Assembly (NCBI RefSeq): GCF_900460065.1
Contig: NZ_UAVD01000027.1
Span: 248,001-312,000, forward strand
DNA from: Streptomyces griseus
GTDB lineage: Bacteria; Actinomycetota; Actinomycetes; Streptomycetales; Streptomycetaceae
Direction of reading: 5' to 3'
DNA length: 64,000 nucleotides
Part shown: positions 55,681-64,000 of the stretch, piece by piece
Layout: every line of letters begins with the position of its first letter
How positions within the stretch are numbered: the stretch's first letter is position 1
The notes under the pieces: model-generated
Database searches by the model: none
Seen by the model: the letters and a program-made list of their open reading frames with translations, nothing else
What the model was told of the DNA's origin: nothing
Position numbers and translations under genes: made by a program

Positions 55681-56124
55681 GTGCGTACGTACAGCCCCAA
55701 GCCCGGCGATGTCACGCGCCAGTGGCACATCATTGACGCTCAGGACATCGTCCTGGGCCGTCTGGCCACCACGGCTGCGAACCTCCTCCGAGGCAAGCAC
55801 AAGGCGATCTACGCCCCCCACATGGACATGGGCGACTTCGTCATCATCATCAACGCCGACAAGGTTCACCTGTCCGGCAACAAGAAGACCCAGAAGATGG
55901 CGTACCGCCACTCCGGCTTCCCGGGCGGTCTCCGTTCGGTGCGCTACGACGAGCTTCTTGCGAAGAACCCCGAGAAGGCCGTCGAGAAGGCCATCAAGGG
56001 CATGATCCCCAAGAACACCCTGGGCCGTCAGATGCTCTCGAAGCTCAAGGTCTACGCGGGCGACCAGCACCCGCACGCTGCTCAGCAGCCGGTCCCGTTC
56101 GAGATCACCCAGGTCGCGCAGTAG
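55681..56124 (+). CDS. rplM: 50S ribosomal protein L13
   Basis: 147 residues, GTG start. Early 50S assembly protein. WHIIDAQDIVLGRLATTAANLLRGKHKA and GMIPKNTLGRQMLSKLKVYAGDQHPHAAQQP are diagnostic. It lies 44 bases before rpsI. Confidence 0.97.
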   Translation: MRTYSPKPGDVTRQWHIIDAQDIVLGRLATTAANLLRGKHKAIYAPHMDMGDFVIIINADKVHLSGNKKTQKMAYRHSGFPGGLRSVRYDELLAKNPEKAVEKAIKGMIPKNTLGRQMLSKLKVYAGDQHPHAAQQPVPFEITQVAQ

Positions 56125-56168
56125 TTCCGGCCACCCCCTAAGACGTACAGAAAGATCTGAGGAGAATC

Positions 56169-56696
56169 GTGGCCGAGACCACTGTTGAGACCCCCGTCGA
56201 GGGCACCGAGGGCGAGGAGACCTTCGCCGAGGTGACCACCTTCGAGTCCGAGGTCCCCGTCGAGGGTGAGTACACCTCCGAGTCGCTCGCGGGCCGCTTC
56301 GGCGACCCGCAGCCCGCGGCCGGCCTTGGCCGTCGCAAGAACGCCATCGCCCGCGTCCGGATCGTCCCGGGCACCGGCAAGTGGAAGATCAACGGTCGCA
56401 CCCTTGAGGACTACTTCCCCAACAAGGTGCACCAGCAGGAAGTCAACGAGCCCTTCAAGGTTCTCGAGCTCGACGGTCGCTACGACGTCATCGCCCGCAT
56501 CTCGGGTGGCGGTGTCTCCGGCCAGGCCGGCGCCCTGCGCCTCGGTGTGGCCCGCTCGCTGAACGAGGCGGACGTGGACAACAACCGCGCCACGCTGAAG
56601 AAGGCCGGCTTCCTCTCCCGCGACGACCGTGCGGTCGAGCGCAAGAAGGCCGGTCTCAAGAAGGCCCGCAAGGCCCCGCAGTACAGCAAGCGCTAA
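56169..56696 (+). CDS. rpsI: 30S ribosomal protein S9
   Basis: 175 residues, GTG start after GAGGAGAATC. The core (GLGRRKNAIARVRIVPGTGKWKINGRTLEDYF, ISGGGVSGQAGALRLGVAR) ends in the P-site tRNA-contacting PQYSKR. An acidic ~45-residue N-terminal extension is typical for streptomycetes. Confidence 0.97.
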   Translation: MAETTVETPVEGTEGEETFAEVTTFESEVPVEGEYTSESLAGRFGDPQPAAGLGRRKNAIARVRIVPGTGKWKINGRTLEDYFPNKVHQQEVNEPFKVLELDGRYDVIARISGGGVSGQAGALRLGVARSLNEADVDNNRATLKKAGFLSRDDRAVERKKAGLKKARKAPQYSKR

Positions 56697-56721
56697 ATAT
56701 CGCCTGCTCGACTGTCACGTT

Positions 56722-56754
56722 CGCCCCGGCGGCACGCTCTGTGCTGCTGGGGCG
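56722..56754 (+). terminator. rplM-rpsI terminator
   Basis: Fourteen-bp stem with two G-U pairs (CGCCCCGGCGGCAC at 56722-56735, GTGCTGCTGGGGCG at 56741-56754), a five-base loop, then TTCGTTT. Confidence 0.82.
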
Positions 56755-56880
56755 TTCGTTTATCGGCGCTCGCGGGCGTATAACGGCATAAGACGTTCAT
56801 CGGACCGGCCGGGATCGCGGACCGTTGGGCGCCGTCGCGCATGCGGCAGGTCGTGTCCGCCGGCTCGTGCCGGGCAGGTC

Positions 56881-56940
56881 GTACCGGGCGGGCCGGTAAC
56901 CCGGCAGCCCGTACCGGGCGGGTCGTCAACCCGGCAGGGT
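56881..56940. repeat. Two 30-bp imperfect tandem repeats upstream of glmM
   Basis: Units 56881-56910 and 56911-56940 both begin GTACCGGGCGGG and share AACCCGGCAG; 24 of 30 bases match. They lie in the 312-base gap between the rpsI terminator and glmM, before a U-rich leader (56975-57045). Confidence 0.6.
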
Positions 56941-57066
56941 CGGTCGCGCCATGCCGACCGACGTGCCCTTGTGCGTCTTTTCCTTGCTTTCGTTGTTTGG
57001 TTGCTCAGTTCGTTTCGTTTGCTGTGCAGTGGTTTTTGTGGTTTCGGAGCACTTCGGAGGACACCA
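56941..57066 (+). promoter_or_regulatory. T-rich glmM leader
   Basis: Non-coding stretch with unusually many T residues for this genome (TTGTTTGGTTGCTC, GTTCGTTTCGTTTGCTG, GGTTTTTGTGGTTTCGG on the plus strand). It is probably an unstructured leader or promoter region of glmM; no -35/-10 pair is clear. Confidence 0.4.
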
Positions 57067-58425
57067 GTGGGACGACTCTTCGGTACGGACGGAGTACGCG
57101 GTGTCGCCAACGCCGATCTGACGGCCGAGCTCGCGCTCGGCCTCTCGGTCGCGGCGGCGCACGTACTCGCCGAGGCGGGCACCTTCGCGGGCCATCGGCC
57201 GACCGCCGTGGTCGGACGCGATCCGCGAGCCTCCGGAGAGTTCCTGGAGGCCGCCGTCGTGGCGGGCCTGGCCAGCGCCGGTGTGGACGTGCTGCGCGTC
57301 GGTGTCCTTCCGACGCCCGCCGTGGCGTATCTGACCGGCTCGCTCGGCGCGGACATCGGCGTGATGCTCTCCGCCAGCCACAACGCGATGCCCGACAACG
57401 GCGTCAAGTTCTTCGCGCGCGGCGGCCACAAGCTCGCCGACGAGCTGGAGGACCGGATCGAGACGGTCTACGAGCAGCACCGCACCGGTGAGCCGTGGAG
57501 CCGCCCGACCGGGGCCGGCGTCGGCCGCGTCACCGACTACACGGAGGGCTTCGACCGGTACGTCGCCCACCTCATCGGCGTCCTGCCCAACCGCCTCGAC
57601 GGTCTCAAGGTCGTCCTGGACGAGGCGCACGGCGCCGCCGCCCGGGTCTCGCCCGAGGCGTTCGCGCGGGCCGGGGCCGAGGTCGTCACCATCGGGGCGG
57701 ACCCGGACGGCCTCAACATCAACGACGGCTGCGGCTCCACCCACCTGGAACTGCTGCGCGCCGCCGTCGTCGAGCACGGGGCCGACCTCGGCATCGCGCA
57801 CGACGGCGACGCCGACCGCTGCCTCGCCGTGGACGCGGCGGGCGAGGAGGTCGACGGCGACCAGATCCTCGCCGTGCTGGCCCTGGCGATGCGGGACGCC
57901 GGTCAGCTGCGCAAGGACACCGTCGTCGGCACGGTGATGTCGAACCTCGGCTTCAAGCTGGCCATGGAGCGCGAGGGCATCCGGCTCGTCCAGACGGCGG
58001 TCGGCGACCGGTACGTCCTGGAGTCGATGAAGGCCGAGGGCTTCGCGCTCGGCGGCGAGCAGTCCGGGCACGTCATCGTCCTGGACCACGCCACGACCGG
58101 TGACGGCACGCTGACCGGCCTGATGCTCGCGGCGCGCGTCGCCGCCACGGGCCGGAGCCTCGCCGAACTGGCCGGCGTCATGCAGCGCCTGCCGCAGGTC
58201 CTGATCAACGTCCCCGACGTCGACAAGACCCGGGTCAACACCTCGTCCGAGCTGGCCACCGCGGTCGTCGAGGCGGAGCGCGAGCTGGGCGAGAACGGGC
58301 GCGTGCTGCTGCGCCAGTCGGGCACGGAGCCGCTGGTGCGGGTCATGGTCGAGGCCGCCGACATCGAGCAGGCGCGGGCCGTCGCGGGCCGGCTGGCCGA
58401 TGTGGTGAAGTCCGCGCTGGGCTGA
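57067..58425 (+). CDS. glmM: Phosphoglucosamine mutase
   Basis: 452 residues, GTG at 57067 behind GGAGG. Converts glucosamine-6-phosphate to glucosamine-1-phosphate for UDP-GlcNAc and cell-wall synthesis. The phospho-serine loop is LSASHNAMPDNGVKFF (Ser104). The Mg loop is AHDGDADRCLAVD, the sugar loop GGEQSGHVI and the phosphate loop RQSGTEPLVRVMVEA. Confidence 0.97.
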   Translation: MGRLFGTDGVRGVANADLTAELALGLSVAAAHVLAEAGTFAGHRPTAVVGRDPRASGEFLEAAVVAGLASAGVDVLRVGVLPTPAVAYLTGSLGADIGVMLSASHNAMPDNGVKFFARGGHKLADELEDRIETVYEQHRTGEPWSRPTGAGVGRVTDYTEGFDRYVAHLIGVLPNRLDGLKVVLDEAHGAAARVSPEAFARAGAEVVTIGADPDGLNINDGCGSTHLELLRAAVVEHGADLGIAHDGDADRCLAVDAAGEEVDGDQILAVLALAMRDAGQLRKDTVVGTVMSNLGFKLAMEREGIRLVQTAVGDRYVLESMKAEGFALGGEQSGHVIVLDHATTGDGTLTGLMLAARVAATGRSLAELAGVMQRLPQVLINVPDVDKTRVNTSSELATAVVEAERELGENGRVLLRQSGTEPLVRVMVEAADIEQARAVAGRLADVVKSALG

Positions 58426-58441
58426 GCCCGGCCGTTCGCCG

Positions 58442-58487
58442 GAAGCCCCCGGCGGCCACGGGAGTCCCCGTGGCCGCCGGGGGCTTC
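58442..58487. terminator. Bidirectional terminator after glmM
   Basis: Perfect 21-bp stem (arms 58442-58462 and 58467-58487, beginning GAAGCCCCCGG) with a four-base loop, then TTCG. It separates glmM from the converging phosphatase gene. Confidence 0.88.
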
Positions 58488-58496
58488 TTCGCGCCG

Positions 58497-59600
58497 TCAC
58501 TCCGGGGGGAGGGCGGGGCGGGTGACGACGACCAGGGCGGCGTCGTCGTTCAGGTGTCCGCCGACGTGGCGCAGCAGGTCGCGGCGGAAGCGGTCGAGGA
58601 AGGCGTCGGGGTCGCTCCCGCGCCAGCCGGTGACGCGGTCGGTGAGCGGGTAGAAGGCGCCGGTGGCGTCGCGGGCCTCGGTGACGCCGTCCGTGTACAG
58701 CAGCAGGAGGTCGCCCGGCTCGAACGGGAAGCTGTCGACGTGGTAGCGGGGGTGCGCCAGCTCGCCCAGGCCCAGTGGGGGCGCGGGGCGGCGGACGTCC
58801 ACGGTTGCCGGGCGGCCGTCGCGCAGGACGACCGGGGGCGGGTGCCCGCAGGAGATCATCCGGACCGGGCCGCCCCGGTCGGGGATGTCCAGGACGGTGG
58901 CCGTGATGAACGTTTCTCCGTAGCGGCTCGTCTCGCCCGGTTCCGTCAGGTCCCAGCACACGCTCCGGTCGAGGTAGGTCACCAGCTCGTCCAGGTCGGA
59001 CCGGCGGTGGGCGGCGACGCGGAACGCCCCGAGCAGCAGGGCGGCGTCGTTCACCGCGGTCATTCCCTTGCCCTGCACATCGCCGATGATCAGCCGGGTG
59101 CCGGAGGTGGTCCGGGCCGCGGCGTACAGGTCCCCGCCGATCCGGGCCTCGGCCTCGGCGGCGAGGTAGAGGGCGGAGGCGCGCAGCGGGCCGAGCCGCC
59201 CGGGCAGCGGCGGCAGGACCACGCGCTGGGCGACCTCCGACACGTACCGCACCTGTGTCAGCTCCTTCGCCCGGCGCTCCCGCAGGACGCAGAAGACCAC
59301 CAGGCTCGCGCCGACCAGGATCAGGGCGATGATCTGCGCCTCGTGGTTGGCCGAGAGGAGGTCGTCGGGGTCGCGGATGACCCCGATGAGCGTCTGCGCG
59401 ACGACCGCCAGCGCCGCGACCAGGCCCACCGTCCTCGGTCCGCCGAACGACGGCGTGATCGCCGGGGCCGCGACGAGCAGCGGACCGAGATGGATGTCGG
59501 GCGGGGCGAGGATGTCGATCACGGACACCGCGACGATCCACGCGATCGGGACGGCGACCAGCGCCCACCGGGGGCGGGGGCCTGCGCGGCGCTCGGACAT
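58497..59600 (-). CDS. Membrane-anchored SpoIIE/RsbU-type PP2C phosphatase
   Basis: 367 residues, ATG at 59600. Three to four membrane helices in residues 12-108, then a SpoIIE phosphatase domain. Metal-binding motifs include AEAEARIGGDLYAAART, LIIGDVQGKGM, LLLLYTDGVTEARD and the final HLNDDAALVVV. Such enzymes dephosphorylate anti-sigma antagonists in partner-switching systems. No kinase or antagonist is adjacent. Confidence 0.9.
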   Translation of the reverse strand: MSERRAGPRPRWALVAVPIAWIVAVSVIDILAPPDIHLGPLLVAAPAITPSFGGPRTVGLVAALAVVAQTLIGVIRDPDDLLSANHEAQIIALILVGASLVVFCVLRERRAKELTQVRYVSEVAQRVVLPPLPGRLGPLRASALYLAAEAEARIGGDLYAAARTTSGTRLIIGDVQGKGMTAVNDAALLLGAFRVAAHRRSDLDELVTYLDRSVCWDLTEPGETSRYGETFITATVLDIPDRGGPVRMISCGHPPPVVLRDGRPATVDVRRPAPPLGLGELAHPRYHVDSFPFEPGDLLLLYTDGVTEARDATGAFYPLTDRVTGWRGSDPDAFLDRFRRDLLRHVGGHLNDDAALVVVTRPALPPE

Positions 59601-59774
59601 GCCTCCTCTCTACACCGCCCCCGCACGGTCCGCACCGGCAGCGGGAAGCGGGCCCGCCCCTCCCGGGGGAAAGGCGGCCGACGGGGGCGGACCGCGTTCC
59701 CCGGGCCCACGGGTCGGGCCCGTCCGGCGGTGGCGTCCGATCGGCCACGGCCTTCGGCGATGGCGCCCGGTGGG

Positions 59775-60740
59775 TCAGGACCGTACGGCGGCGCCCGGTG
59801 TGTCCGCCGGAGGCTTGCGCGCGCGCCGGAACCTCCACAGGGCCTTCTGGAGCAGCAGCGTCAGCGTGCCGGCGAGGATGATCCCGCCGAGGTTGGCGAG
59901 CAGTTGCTGCCCGGAGCCGACGGTCTGCTGGTAGTCGGAGTAGCTGAACGCGACGGCCGCGTTGGCGGCGGCCGGGACGGTCGTCACCGAGATCGCCACC
60001 CCGATCAGGGCCCCGGACTTCGCGGAGGTGAGCGAGAGCGTTCCGGCGACGCCCGCGAGGAACGCCACCACGAACGACATCCAGTCCGGGTGCCAGATGA
60101 ACCCGGTGTTGGGCCGGGATTCGTCGATCATTCCGCTGGTGAAGAGGCCGAAGGCGTCCATCAGCCAGGCAAAGCCCGCGGTGATCAGCATCGCCAGGGC
60201 GAACCCGCCGATCAGCGCCCACAGCGACCGCGCCACCAGGCGCGGGGCGCGTTGCACCACGGCCGTGGAGATCCCGGCCAGTGGCCCGAACTCCGGGCCG
60301 ACCGCCATCGCCCCCACGATCAGCACCGCGTTGTCGAGCATCACCCCGCAGGCGGCGAGCATCGTGGCGATGGCGAGGAAGGAGACGTAGGTGATGGAGA
60401 ACGTCGACTCCTCGTGCGTCGCCTCCGTCAGCTCCTCCCACAGCACCGCGTCGGCGCTGTCGCCCGGGGCCTCCTCCTCCGCCCGGTCGGCATGATCGGA
60501 GAGGGTCAGCTCCATGTTCTCCATGGTGATCGACCCGGACTTCTCCAGACCGAGGCCCCGCAGATCCCGGATCAGCTCGTCGCCCGCCTCGCGCGCCACG
60601 TCGCACATCACCACGTCACCGGCGGGGGAGCGGGCTGCGCCCGGCAGGACCACGAGGTGGGCGGTGCCGACGGTGGTCTCCAGCAGCGCGACCACCTCGT
60701 CGGTGGTGTCGGTGGGCACGATCAGACGCAGGTGCAGCAC
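59775..60740 (-). CDS. DUF389 membrane protein
   Basis: 321 residues from GTG at 60740, with GGAAGG about 12 bases upstream. The N-terminal ~120 residues are soluble (LHLRLIVPTDTTDEVVALLE). Six or so membrane helices follow, with the family motif AMAVGPEFGPLAGISTAVVQR and PAAANAAVAF. Transport or signalling role unknown. It lies 46 bases after coaA on the same strand, so is probably co-transcribed with it. Confidence 0.85.
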   Translation of the reverse strand: MLHLRLIVPTDTTDEVVALLETTVGTAHLVVLPGAARSPAGDVVMCDVAREAGDELIRDLRGLGLEKSGSITMENMELTLSDHADRAEEEAPGDSADAVLWEELTEATHEESTFSITYVSFLAIATMLAACGVMLDNAVLIVGAMAVGPEFGPLAGISTAVVQRAPRLVARSLWALIGGFALAMLITAGFAWLMDAFGLFTSGMIDESRPNTGFIWHPDWMSFVVAFLAGVAGTLSLTSAKSGALIGVAISVTTVPAAANAAVAFSYSDYQQTVGSGQQLLANLGGIILAGTLTLLLQKALWRFRRARKPPADTPGAAVRS

Positions 60741-60786
60741 GCGGGCAGCCGCCCTTCCGGGTCGCGGTGGTCGGACCGCTCGGTGG

Positions 60787-61782
60787 TCAGAGCTTGCGCA
60801 GGGACAGCTTCTGGACCTTGTGGTCCGGGCCCTTGCGGAGCACCAGGGTGGCACGGCCGCGCGTCGGGGCGACGTTCTCCAGCAGATTCGGCTTGTTGAT
60901 GGTCCGCCACATGGTGCGGGCGTAGTCCAGCGCCTCCTCCTCGGAGACCTGGGTGTACTTGCGGAAGTACGAGGACGGGTCCTGGAACGCGGTGGCGCGC
61001 AGCTTGCGGAAGCGGTTCAGGTACCAGGTCTCGATGTCCTCGGCCCGGGCGTCCACGTACACGCTGAAGTCGAAGTAGTCGGCGAGCCCGACCCTGGTGC
61101 GGCCGTCGCTGCCCGGCAGCGCGGGCTGGAGGACGTTGAGCCCCTCGACGATGAGGATGTCGGGGCGGCGCACGGTGAGCCGCTCGCCGGGGACGATGTC
61201 GTAGATCAGGTGTGAGTAGACGGGCGCGGTCACCTCGTCCTTGCCCGCCTTGATGTCGGCGACGAAGCGGGTCAGGGCCCGCCGGTCGTACGACTCCGGG
61301 AACCCCTTGCGGGAGGTCAGCCCGCGTGCCTTGAGCTCCTTCATCGGCAGCAGGAACCCGTCCGTGGTCACCAGTTCGACGCGCGGGTGCTCGGGCCAGC
61401 GGGCCAGCAGCGCCTGGAGGATGCGGGCGCTGGTGGACTTGCCGACGGCGACACTGCCCGCGACCCCTATGACGAAGGGGGTGCCGCGCTGCGCCCCGTG
61501 TCCGTTGCCGGCGTCGCCGAGGAAGGTGTTCAGCGCGCCGCGCAGCCCGGAGGTGGCCTGGACGTACAGGTTGAGCAGCCGGGAGAGCGGCAGGTAGACG
61601 TCCCGTACCTCGTCCAGGTCGATGACGTCCCCGAGCCCCCGCAGCCGCTCCACCTCGTCGGCGGTCAGCGGCAGCGGGGTCTTGTCCCGCAGCGCACTCC
61701 ACTCGTCGCGCGAGAGGTCGACGTACGGGGTCGGCGCGTGCTCGGTGCGGCGCTGGGGGCTCCGTGCGGTCGATGTGATCAC
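60787..61782 (-). CDS. coaA: Pantothenate kinase, type I
   Basis: 331 residues, GTG start at 61782. First step of coenzyme A synthesis: phosphorylates pantothenate. P-loop GVAGSVAVGKSTSAR, TTDGFLLP, and YSHLIYDIVPGE with the DILIVEGLNVLQ core are typical of CoaA. Single expected copy; a good anchor of the conserved region. Confidence 0.95.
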   Translation of the reverse strand: MITSTARSPQRRTEHAPTPYVDLSRDEWSALRDKTPLPLTADEVERLRGLGDVIDLDEVRDVYLPLSRLLNLYVQATSGLRGALNTFLGDAGNGHGAQRGTPFVIGVAGSVAVGKSTSARILQALLARWPEHPRVELVTTDGFLLPMKELKARGLTSRKGFPESYDRRALTRFVADIKAGKDEVTAPVYSHLIYDIVPGERLTVRRPDILIVEGLNVLQPALPGSDGRTRVGLADYFDFSVYVDARAEDIETWYLNRFRKLRATAFQDPSSYFRKYTQVSEEEALDYARTMWRTINKPNLLENVAPTRGRATLVLRKGPDHKVQKLSLRKL

Positions 61783-61943
61783 CCTTCATTGTTGCGGGAG
61801 TTTTAACGGAGTGGGGGGTGGGCTCGGTCACGTGGGTGGCGGTGCGGGGCGGGCGCCCGGGGCGGCCGACGGGCGCGGGCCCGGTGTCCGCTCCCCTGTG
61901 CCGGACACCGGGCCCGCGCCCGCACTCTGTGCCGCTCGTGCGG

Positions 61944-62942
61944 TCAGGGCTTCTGCCCCTCGGTGTCGACCACGGCGGCCCTGGTCCTGGCGATGTCGAT
62001 CAGGACGTCACCGCGCCGGTAGACCATGGGTGCGAGCCCGGCGGGTCCGGGCACCTCGTGTGTCCGGGTGACCACGTCGCGCTCGCCCGCGTAGCTGTAG
62101 TCCACCGGGTCGATGAGGAGCTCGCGCCGGCTGTCGCCCCGGTCGTACGCGCGGGTGACCGCGATGACCTGGCGGCCGGAGGCGTCCCGGATCAGGTGGT
62201 CGGTCACCTCGACGCCCCCGACGGTCGCCATCGCCCGGTAGACGCGGGCCTGGGCGTCGGGCGGGATCGGGTACGACTCCAGCAGGACGGACAGGGCGCG
62301 GAAGCTGTGCTCGTCCTTGGCCTCGGGGGGGCCGTCGGGGCCGCTGCCGGTGGGGAAGATCCTGCGGAGTTCCGCGAGGAGCGCCTCGGGGTCCTCCGGG
62401 AGGTCCGCCGCGATCTCGTAGGACTCGCGGGCGGTGCGGTGGTCCGTGTCGCCCGGGTCGTTCTCGGCGGCCTTGTCGTCGTACGGGATCCAGGATTCGG
62501 GATCCCCGTGGTCCACGACGACCGACGTCCCGGAGCCCTTCCCGTCCTTCCTGGTCGGCTGGGCCGGCTCTCCGCTGACGGCCCGGAGGTAGATCCACTG
62601 GTCGGCGCGCGGCTCGGGGGGCGCCTCCTGCCGGTCCAGATAGTCGGCGGCCCGGCCCAGGGCGGCGGCCGGGCTGGACAGGTCGAGATCGCCCGTCACG
62701 GTCGCCGGGGCCGTGGCCCGGGGGGCGGGGGCGTCGACGAGCTGGGTGATGACCAACGCCGCCGCGGTGATCGCCACCACCGCGCCGAGCGAGGCGACCC
62801 GCCAGTCGGCCCGCAGCACGCGGGTGCGGCGGTTCCTGCCCGTGATGGCGTCGGTCAGGCGCTTCCGGCCGGGGGCGAGGGCGGTGCGGTCGGGGACGGG
62901 GGCGTCGGCGCGCAGCTCACGCAGCCGGGTCATTTCGTCCAT
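61944..62942 (-). CDS. CU044_5270-type membrane protein, partner of ECF sigma factor
   Basis: 332 residues. A ~45-residue cytoplasmic N-terminus with MTRLRELRADAPVPD, one membrane helix (VASLGAVVAITAAALVITQLV), and an extracytoplasmic domain of ~250 residues with WIYLRAVSGEP and REPLIDPVDYSYAGER-like strands. It overlaps the upstream sigma gene by 13 bases. Proteins of this family accompany ECF sigma factors and probably act as membrane anti-sigma or sensor. Confidence 0.8.
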   Translation of the reverse strand: MDEMTRLRELRADAPVPDRTALAPGRKRLTDAITGRNRRTRVLRADWRVASLGAVVAITAAALVITQLVDAPAPRATAPATVTGDLDLSSPAAALGRAADYLDRQEAPPEPRADQWIYLRAVSGEPAQPTRKDGKGSGTSVVVDHGDPESWIPYDDKAAENDPGDTDHRTARESYEIAADLPEDPEALLAELRRIFPTGSGPDGPPEAKDEHSFRALSVLLESYPIPPDAQARVYRAMATVGGVEVTDHLIRDASGRQVIAVTRAYDRGDSRRELLIDPVDYSYAGERDVVTRTHEVPGPAGLAPMVYRRGDVLIDIARTRAAVVDTEGQKP

Positions 62943-63574
62943 GACGGGGTCAGCTCCTGTTCGGCCGAGGTGAACGCGGGGTCGGTGGTCAGGGACTCGC
63001 GGACCTTGCGGCGGGCCCGGTTCAGACGGGATCTGACCGTGCCCAGCGGTATCCGCAGCGCGTCGGCGACCTCCTGGTAGCCGAGGTCCGCCCAGGCGAC
63101 GAGCAGCAGGACGTGCCGGTCGCCGGGGGAGAGCGAGGCCAGTGCCCCCGCCAGCGGGGCCCGGACGGCCAGCCGGTCGTCCGAGCGTTCGCTCCAGGAG
63201 GCGGCCACCGGGTCGTGGCCCGTCCGGGCGAGCGCCTTCAGCGCGCGGACCTCGGTACGGCGGTGCTTGCCGATCAGGTTGGCGGCGATGCCGTACAGCC
63301 AGGGCCGGGCCAGCCGGCGTGCGGTGTCGTAGCGGTCGCGGGTACGGAACGCGATGAGGAACGTCTCCGCCGTGATGTCGTCCGCCGCGCCCTCCCCGAG
63401 GCGGCGGGCGGCGTAGCGGTGGATGTCCGGGGCGTGCCGGTCGTACAGTCCGGCGAAGAGTTCGGGCTCGTCGAGGGAGCGCGCGATGACGTCGGCGTCG
63501 TCTCCCGCCCGGCCCTCGCCCTCGCCCCCGCCCGCGTGCTCGGTGCCGGGGCGGGCCGGAGGTGGTCCGGTCAC
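62930..63574 (-). CDS. ECF-family RNA polymerase sigma factor
   Basis: 214 residues from ATG at 63574. Region 2: LFAGLYDRHAPDIHRYAARRLGEGAADDITAETFLIAFRTRDRYD. Region 4: LLLVAWADLGYQEVADALRIPLGTVRSRLNRARRKVRE. A Gly/Glu-rich N-terminal extension of about 25 residues precedes region 2. Co-transcribed with the membrane partner downstream. Confidence 0.9.
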   Translation of the reverse strand: MTGPPPARPGTEHAGGGEGEGRAGDDADVIARSLDEPELFAGLYDRHAPDIHRYAARRLGEGAADDITAETFLIAFRTRDRYDTARRLARPWLYGIAANLIGKHRRTEVRALKALARTGHDPVAASWSERSDDRLAVRAPLAGALASLSPGDRHVLLLVAWADLGYQEVADALRIPLGTVRSRLNRARRKVRESLTTDPAFTSAEQELTPSWTK

Positions 63575-64000
63575 TGCGCCTCCAAGGGTGCGTCGGTCGG
63601 TGTGGCTGTCACCCCTGTTGTCCGCGGCGGGCGGAAAGGTTCACGGCGGGAGGCGGACGGGCGGTGGGGCCCCGCGAGGGGCCCACCGCCCGTCCGTCGG
63701 CCTTCCCTCCCGCCCGTCCCTTCCGCGTACGGGCGGGAGGCCGCTCCCGGGCCCTGTCGTCGAACTGCGTGACGAAGCCCGTCTCTCCCCGCAGGTGATG
63801 CGATGGACACCCGTGACGGTAGAGGGTGGCCCCCGCGCGGTCCGCCGCGTCGCCGCCTGCCGACTTGACCGCGCTTTGACTGCGCTCTGCGAAGGTCTGG
63901 GCATGGCTGACCTCACATCGGACCCGGTGGACGTGGGCGGTGCCCTTCCCCGGGCCGGGTACGTGATCCTGACCGCGAGAACCCCGTGACCAGGCCGGCG
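63575..64000. other. Sigma-gene upstream region and window end
   Basis: About 425 bases with no supported gene. The sigma factor promoter should lie here, pointing left. On the plus strand TTGACC (63865) and TTTGAC (63874) could be -35 elements for something further right. A 28-codon frame from ATG 63903 to a stop at 63989 has no strong support. Confidence 0.35.

Noticed and set aside
56926..60606. A 1226-codon minus-strand open frame across glmM, the phosphatase and DUF389 genes
   Set aside because: Composition shadow of three recognisable genes in other frames; Arg/Gly/Pro-rich with no conserved motif.
63903..63989. A 28-codon frame starting ATG near the window end
   Set aside because: Too short, no convincing ribosome site, and no recognisable peptide family; kept only as a note on the region.

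Overview
The window is a high-GC actinobacterial chromosome segment, almost certainly Streptomyces. Codon use is strongly G/C in third positions. The order rpoC, then rpsL-rpsG-fusA-tuf, then the S10/spc/alpha ribosomal clusters, then truA, rplM-rpsI, glmM and coaA is that of Streptomyces. rpsD is absent between rpsK and rpoA, and a rare TTA codon appears in a hypothetical gene. All function calls come from reading the sequence; no database search was run.

Layout. 1-3147 is the C-terminal part of rpoC, closed by a strong terminator. 3232-16092 is a minus-strand block of 15 phage-tail and lysis genes: tail terminator, major tail protein, frameshifted assembly chaperones, two short tape-measure-like proteins, Dit, several minor tail/fibre proteins, an amidase endolysin and two holin-like proteins. 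No capsid, portal, terminase, integrase or sheath gene is visible. This is the make-up of a flexible, non-contractile (F-type) tailocin rather than a prophage. A plus-strand, AT-richer small membrane gene (13685-14098) is inserted in it.

16093-19361 holds the probable control genes: a 101-residue protein behind a near-consensus LexA box, a 67-residue HTH protein, a Cys-rich 274-residue protein, a divergent XRE-family regulator, and a TTA-containing 246-residue protein. A palindrome of the form TTGCGTGCTCGCACGCAA lies in the regulator/Cys-rich-protein intergenic region and recurs, imperfectly, over the -35 of the tail operon promoter. I infer that the XRE protein controls the particle, with an SOS input.

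19450-24114 is the str operon (rpsL, rpsG, fusA, tuf). 24139-33446 holds a DesK-type histidine kinase and, 7.5 kb away, a LuxR-type response regulator. They are separated by a 2102-residue secreted RHS/YD-repeat polymorphic toxin and a four-helix membrane protein that is probably its immunity partner. 33502-34227 is a secreted trypsin-like protease, followed by about 1 kb without an intact gene.

34914-52772 is the S10-spc-alpha supercluster through secY, adk, map, infA, rpmJ, rpsM, rpsK, rpoA, rplQ and truA, with internal hairpins marking operon borders. The rpsL and rpsJ leaders share a nearly identical hairpin element. 52794-64000 carries a membrane-anchored hypothetical protein, an ABC-F ATPase, rplM-rpsI, glmM, a SpoIIE-type phosphatase, a DUF389 membrane protein, coaA, and an ECF sigma factor with its CU044_5270-type partner.
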